Of a stretch of 7,867 nucleotides of DNA, positions 6,003 through 7,867 are shown in pieces; position 1 is the stretch's first letter, and each line of letters opens with the position of its first letter. The stretch comes from JBJKSO01 sp046703825. Its GTDB lineage: Bacteria > Chloroflexota > Dormibacteria > Aeolococcales > Bog-877. A model generated the notes under the pieces. That model was not told the origin of the DNA and made no database searches. It saw nothing but the letters and a program-made list of their open reading frames with translations. The position numbers and the translations under genes were made by a program. Location: NCBI GenBank assembly GCA_046703825.1, contig JBJKSO010000116.1, positions 1 through 7,867 on the forward strand. The letters are read 5' to 3'.

Positions 6003-6023
6003 TCCGCGCAGTTTACGCGCGGG
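6003..6023. repeat. Short hairpin in the gap upstream of the five-gene cluster
   Basis: CCGCGC at 6004-6009 pairs with GCGCGG at 6017-6022 around a 7-nt AT-rich loop; a G-T pair extends the stem by one. The loop on the minus strand contains TAAACT, a 4/6 match to a -10 box, but I see no matching -35 at normal spacing. The 135-nt gap 5934-6068 is the only room in the minus-strand block for both a terminator of the metalloprotease transcript and a promoter of the cluster. Confidence 0.25.
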
Positions 6024-6068
6024 GCTGGGCGCATGCGGAAACCCCTGACCGGCGGACCCCGGCTGAGT

Positions 6069-7232
6069 TCAGGCGGTGGCCGCCTCAGCTCCCCCAGTGG
6101 CGGCCCGCTGCTGCCCCAGGTAGCCCATCCGCCGCAGCCAGAGGTCCGGACGCCGTATCTCCGACCACCCCGGCATCGCCTGCGGCCCGGTCCAGATTCG
6201 GTCCAGCCCGGGCTGGCCCGCCACCGCTTGGACTCGGCGCAAGAACCGCTCCCCTTGACGGTACTGCTGCAGCTTGAGCGCGACCCCAGAGATCCACATC
6301 AAGAGCTTCTCGGCCGCCTGCGGTTCGTCGTGGCGGCGGTGGAAGGCGGCGTCCAGGGAGTCGTAGTCGGCAAAGTAGCGCCGGCCCACCTCGCGCATGA
6401 CGTAGTTGCCCTGCCCCTCGAGCACCGCCATCACCGCCTGCATCTTGCCCACGGTCGCCAGCTGCCCGGGTAGGCGGCTGGCGGCGCGGATCATCTCCTC
6501 GAGCGCTTTGGCCCCGACCGCCGGTGACGGCACCTTGGTGAGCTCGCGGATCAGCGACCCCAGGTACGGGGCCAGCCACGGGTGGGTCTCGAACTGCCAG
6601 GCGTGGGTGAGCTCGTGGAGCATCAGCCACTTGCGCAAGGAGGTGCGGTCGAGTTCGGAACGCCGCTCGAACTCGCGGACGTTGGGCTCGATGATGAGCA
6701 GGGCGGGCGCCGGCAGTTCCTCGCCGGCCTCCGCGCCGGAGGCCGCCTCGGGCAGGAAGCTGAGCACCGGGTCGTACTGCCCCAGCACCCGCCGGGCCAT
6801 GAAGCCCAGCAGGGTACCGACATAGATGCTGGCGGGCACCCGCATCAGCGGGTTGGGCCGCATGTTGGCGAAGCCGGCAGCACCCTGCTCCACCGGTCGG
6901 AGCAGGCGGCGCATCATGCCCAGGTTCTGGTCGATGAACCCGCGGCGGTCGACCACCCGCACCTCGCCGAAGTTGGTCTGCCCCCCGGTGCCGCAGGCGT
7001 CGGCCAGCAGCGGCACCAGCTCCCGCACCAGCGGGTCGTAGGCACCGCCCACCTCGGCCGCCTCCGCCGCCCCCGAGCTCCCGCTGCGGGAGTAGGCGGT
7101 ACGGCGGACCAGGTCCCAGTCCAGCACCGGCGCATCTGGATCCTGGAGGAGGCGCGACACACGCCGCTCCGCCGCTATGGCCACCCCGGCCGCCACCGCC
7201 GACCAGGCCAGCACCGACTTCAGGTCGGGCAC
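6069..7232 (-). CDS. Zinc-dependent metalloprotease, Zincin_2 / DUF2342 family
   Basis: This 387-residue protein carries the HExxH zinc motif as HELTHAW (206-212), with H206 and H210 as ligands and E207 as catalytic base. E272 in LEGQGNYVM is the likely third ligand. Other family landmarks are VVDRRGFIDQNLGMMRRLL (93-111), IIEPNV (180-185), the C-terminal KLQQYRQGERFLRRV (320-334), and WTGPQAMPGWSEIRRP (347-362). These match the DUF2342 proteins of actinobacteria and relatives, one subgroup of which is named after association with coenzyme F420 biosynthesis. The substrate is unknown. Residues 7-21 are a hydrophobic Ala/Val stretch that could be a weak membrane anchor or a buried helix. The start is GTG; GGAGG sits 12 nt upstream, a long spacer. 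The gene begins 7 nt after the acetyltransferase stop, so the two are probably co-transcribed. No F420 or tilS gene is visible alongside it. Confidence 0.93.
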   Translation of the reverse strand: MPDLKSVLAWSAVAAGVAIAAERRVSRLLQDPDAPVLDWDLVRRTAYSRSGSSGAAEAAEVGGAYDPLVRELVPLLADACGTGGQTNFGEVRVVDRRGFIDQNLGMMRRLLRPVEQGAAGFANMRPNPLMRVPASIYVGTLLGFMARRVLGQYDPVLSFLPEAASGAEAGEELPAPALLIIEPNVREFERRSELDRTSLRKWLMLHELTHAWQFETHPWLAPYLGSLIRELTKVPSPAVGAKALEEMIRAASRLPGQLATVGKMQAVMAVLEGQGNYVMREVGRRYFADYDSLDAAFHRRHDEPQAAEKLLMWISGVALKLQQYRQGERFLRRVQAVAGQPGLDRIWTGPQAMPGWSEIRRPDLWLRRMGYLGQQRAATGGAEAATA

Positions 7233-7239
7233 GGGCCGA

Positions 7240-7867
7240 TCATACCTCCACCCTGCGAAAGATCAGCTCCCGCCCGACCGGCTCGAACCCGAGCGAGCGG
7301 TAAAGGGGGGCGAGCTCCTCCTCCCCGTAGCAGAGGACAGGCAGCCGGCCCTGCTCCAGCACCGCCCGGGTGGCGGCCAGGGTGACCGCGGAGGCCGCGC
7401 CGCGGTGGCGGAAGTCGGGATCCGTGGCCACGTTGCCCACCTCGACGACGCGGCGAAACCACTTGGTCCACCGGGCCGCCGCCACCACCTGGCCATCCAG
7501 CTCCGCGACCCAGCAGGGCTCCTGGACCAGCCTCTCCCGCCACTCCGCCTCGGAGTCAAGCCGCATCCAGCTGATCGGCTCGTAGAGCTGGTGCAGGCGG
7601 CCGGCGTCTTCGGGACGGGCGCGGCGCGTCGGCGGCAGCGCGTTCGCGGGTGGGCGGACCGCCTGAGCGGCGGTGACGTAATGCGACCAGCTGGTGAACT
7701 CGGGGCCGGGACCGGCTCCCAGATGGTCCTCGGGGCCGGCCACCCGCCGGAGTTCCGGCAGCAGCCGGTGGACCAGCCCTTGGCCCGCCTCGCGGTCGTC
7801 GGCAAGCGGGACCAAGAGGTGCAGTCCGCCGCTGACCTGGACGGCGGCCGCGCGCACGCCGGCCGGG
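7240..7867 (-). CDS. GNAT-family N-acetyltransferase, 5' end outside the window
   Basis: The frame is still open at the right edge (codons CCG GCC GGC precede the GTG at 7857), so the start probably lies beyond it. About 208 residues are visible. Numbered from that GTG, residues 76-205 form a GNAT domain: TRRARPEDAGRLHQLY (77-92) opens the first strand and helix, and WVAELDGQVVAAARW (116-130) gives the paired strands. VEVGNVATDPDFRHRGAAS (138-156) includes the acetyl-CoA pyrophosphate loop RHRGAA, and LYRSLGFEPVG (185-195) is the typical C-terminal motif. Residues 1-75 are a less conserved N-terminal region that may be part of a longer or tandem GNAT fold. The FR47-like arrangement suggests a small-molecule or amino-group acetyltransferase, but the substrate is unknown. 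It stops with TGA at 7240-7242, 7 nt before the metalloprotease start. Confidence 0.88.
   Translation of the reverse strand, partial: PAGVRAAAVQVSGGLHLLVPLADDREAGQGLVHRLLPELRRVAGPEDHLGAGPGPEFTSWSHYVTAAQAVRPPANALPPTRRARPEDAGRLHQLYEPISWMRLDSEAEWRERLVQEPCWVAELDGQVVAAARWTKWFRRVVEVGNVATDPDFRHRGAASAVTLAATRAVLEQGRLPVLCYGEEELAPLYRSLGFEPVGRELIFRRVEV
7245..7249 (-). promoter_or_regulatory. Shine-Dalgarno of the metalloprotease, at unusual distance
   Basis: GGAGG on the minus strand lies inside the last codons of the acetyltransferase. It is 12 nt from the GTG start at 7232 but only 1 nt from an out-of-frame ATG at 7243, which opens a 7-codon frame (MIGPCPT) ending in TGA at 7220. The GTG is preferred because it opens the conserved protein. 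Confidence 0.45.

Noticed and set aside
6582..7385. Plus-strand 267-residue open frame across the metalloprotease and the GNAT 3' end
   Set aside because: It spans two well-supported opposite-strand genes and their junction, and its translation has no recognisable domain.
1..7867. CRISPR array, tRNA, rRNA, transposase or toxin-antitoxin / defence genes
   Set aside because: I saw no spaced direct repeats, no cloverleaf or rRNA-like sequence and no transposase or nuclease motifs. The window is filled by metabolic and hypothetical genes.

Overview
The window is very GC-rich and densely coding. It has two partial genes at its edges and six complete genes between them. Seven of the eight run on the minus strand. 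Only the left-edge oxidoreductase runs on plus, converging on the others at about 932-1204. Frequent GTG and TTG starts, very strong GC3, the Zincin_2/DUF2342 metalloprotease and the style of the phytoene-desaturase-like oxidoreductase point to an actinobacterium-like or Chloroflexota-like soil lineage (for example Candidatus Dormibacterota). This placement is inferred from gene style, not from a phylogenetic marker.

Layout. (1) 1-931, plus: C-terminal part of a COG1233 FAD-dependent oxidoreductase. (2) 932-1204: convergent intergenic stretch with several inverted repeats and a possible coding remnant. (3) 5933 down to 1205, minus: a tight five-gene cluster in transcription order. It encodes a large acidic protein of unknown function with a duplicated C-terminal module, a YcgJ/UbiE-like SAM methyltransferase, a small protein with a Cys cluster and DP repeats, an HpcH/HpaI-CitE-type CoA-ester lyase, and a Cys/Met-metabolism PLP enzyme. 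Three of the four junctions are 4-bp stop/start overlaps (GTGA, TTGA, TTGA) and the fourth is a 28-bp gap. This is almost certainly one transcript, with translational coupling likely. (4) 5934-6068: the only sizeable gap inside the minus-strand block, and the probable site of the cluster's promoter. (5) 7867 down to 6069, minus: a GNAT acetyltransferase (5' end outside the window) followed 7 nt later by a Zincin_2 metalloprotease.

How the genes may work together. The lyase and PLP enzyme could both handle small carbon or sulfur metabolites, since 2-oxobutyrate and propionyl-CoA chemistry could join them, but that link is inference. The three upstream genes do not fit an obvious pathway. The least understood parts are the 508-residue acidic protein and the 125-residue Cys/DP protein. 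I see no CRISPR array, tRNA, rRNA, insertion sequence or recognisable defence system. Apart from those two proteins the window looks like ordinary chromosomal housekeeping and metabolism.
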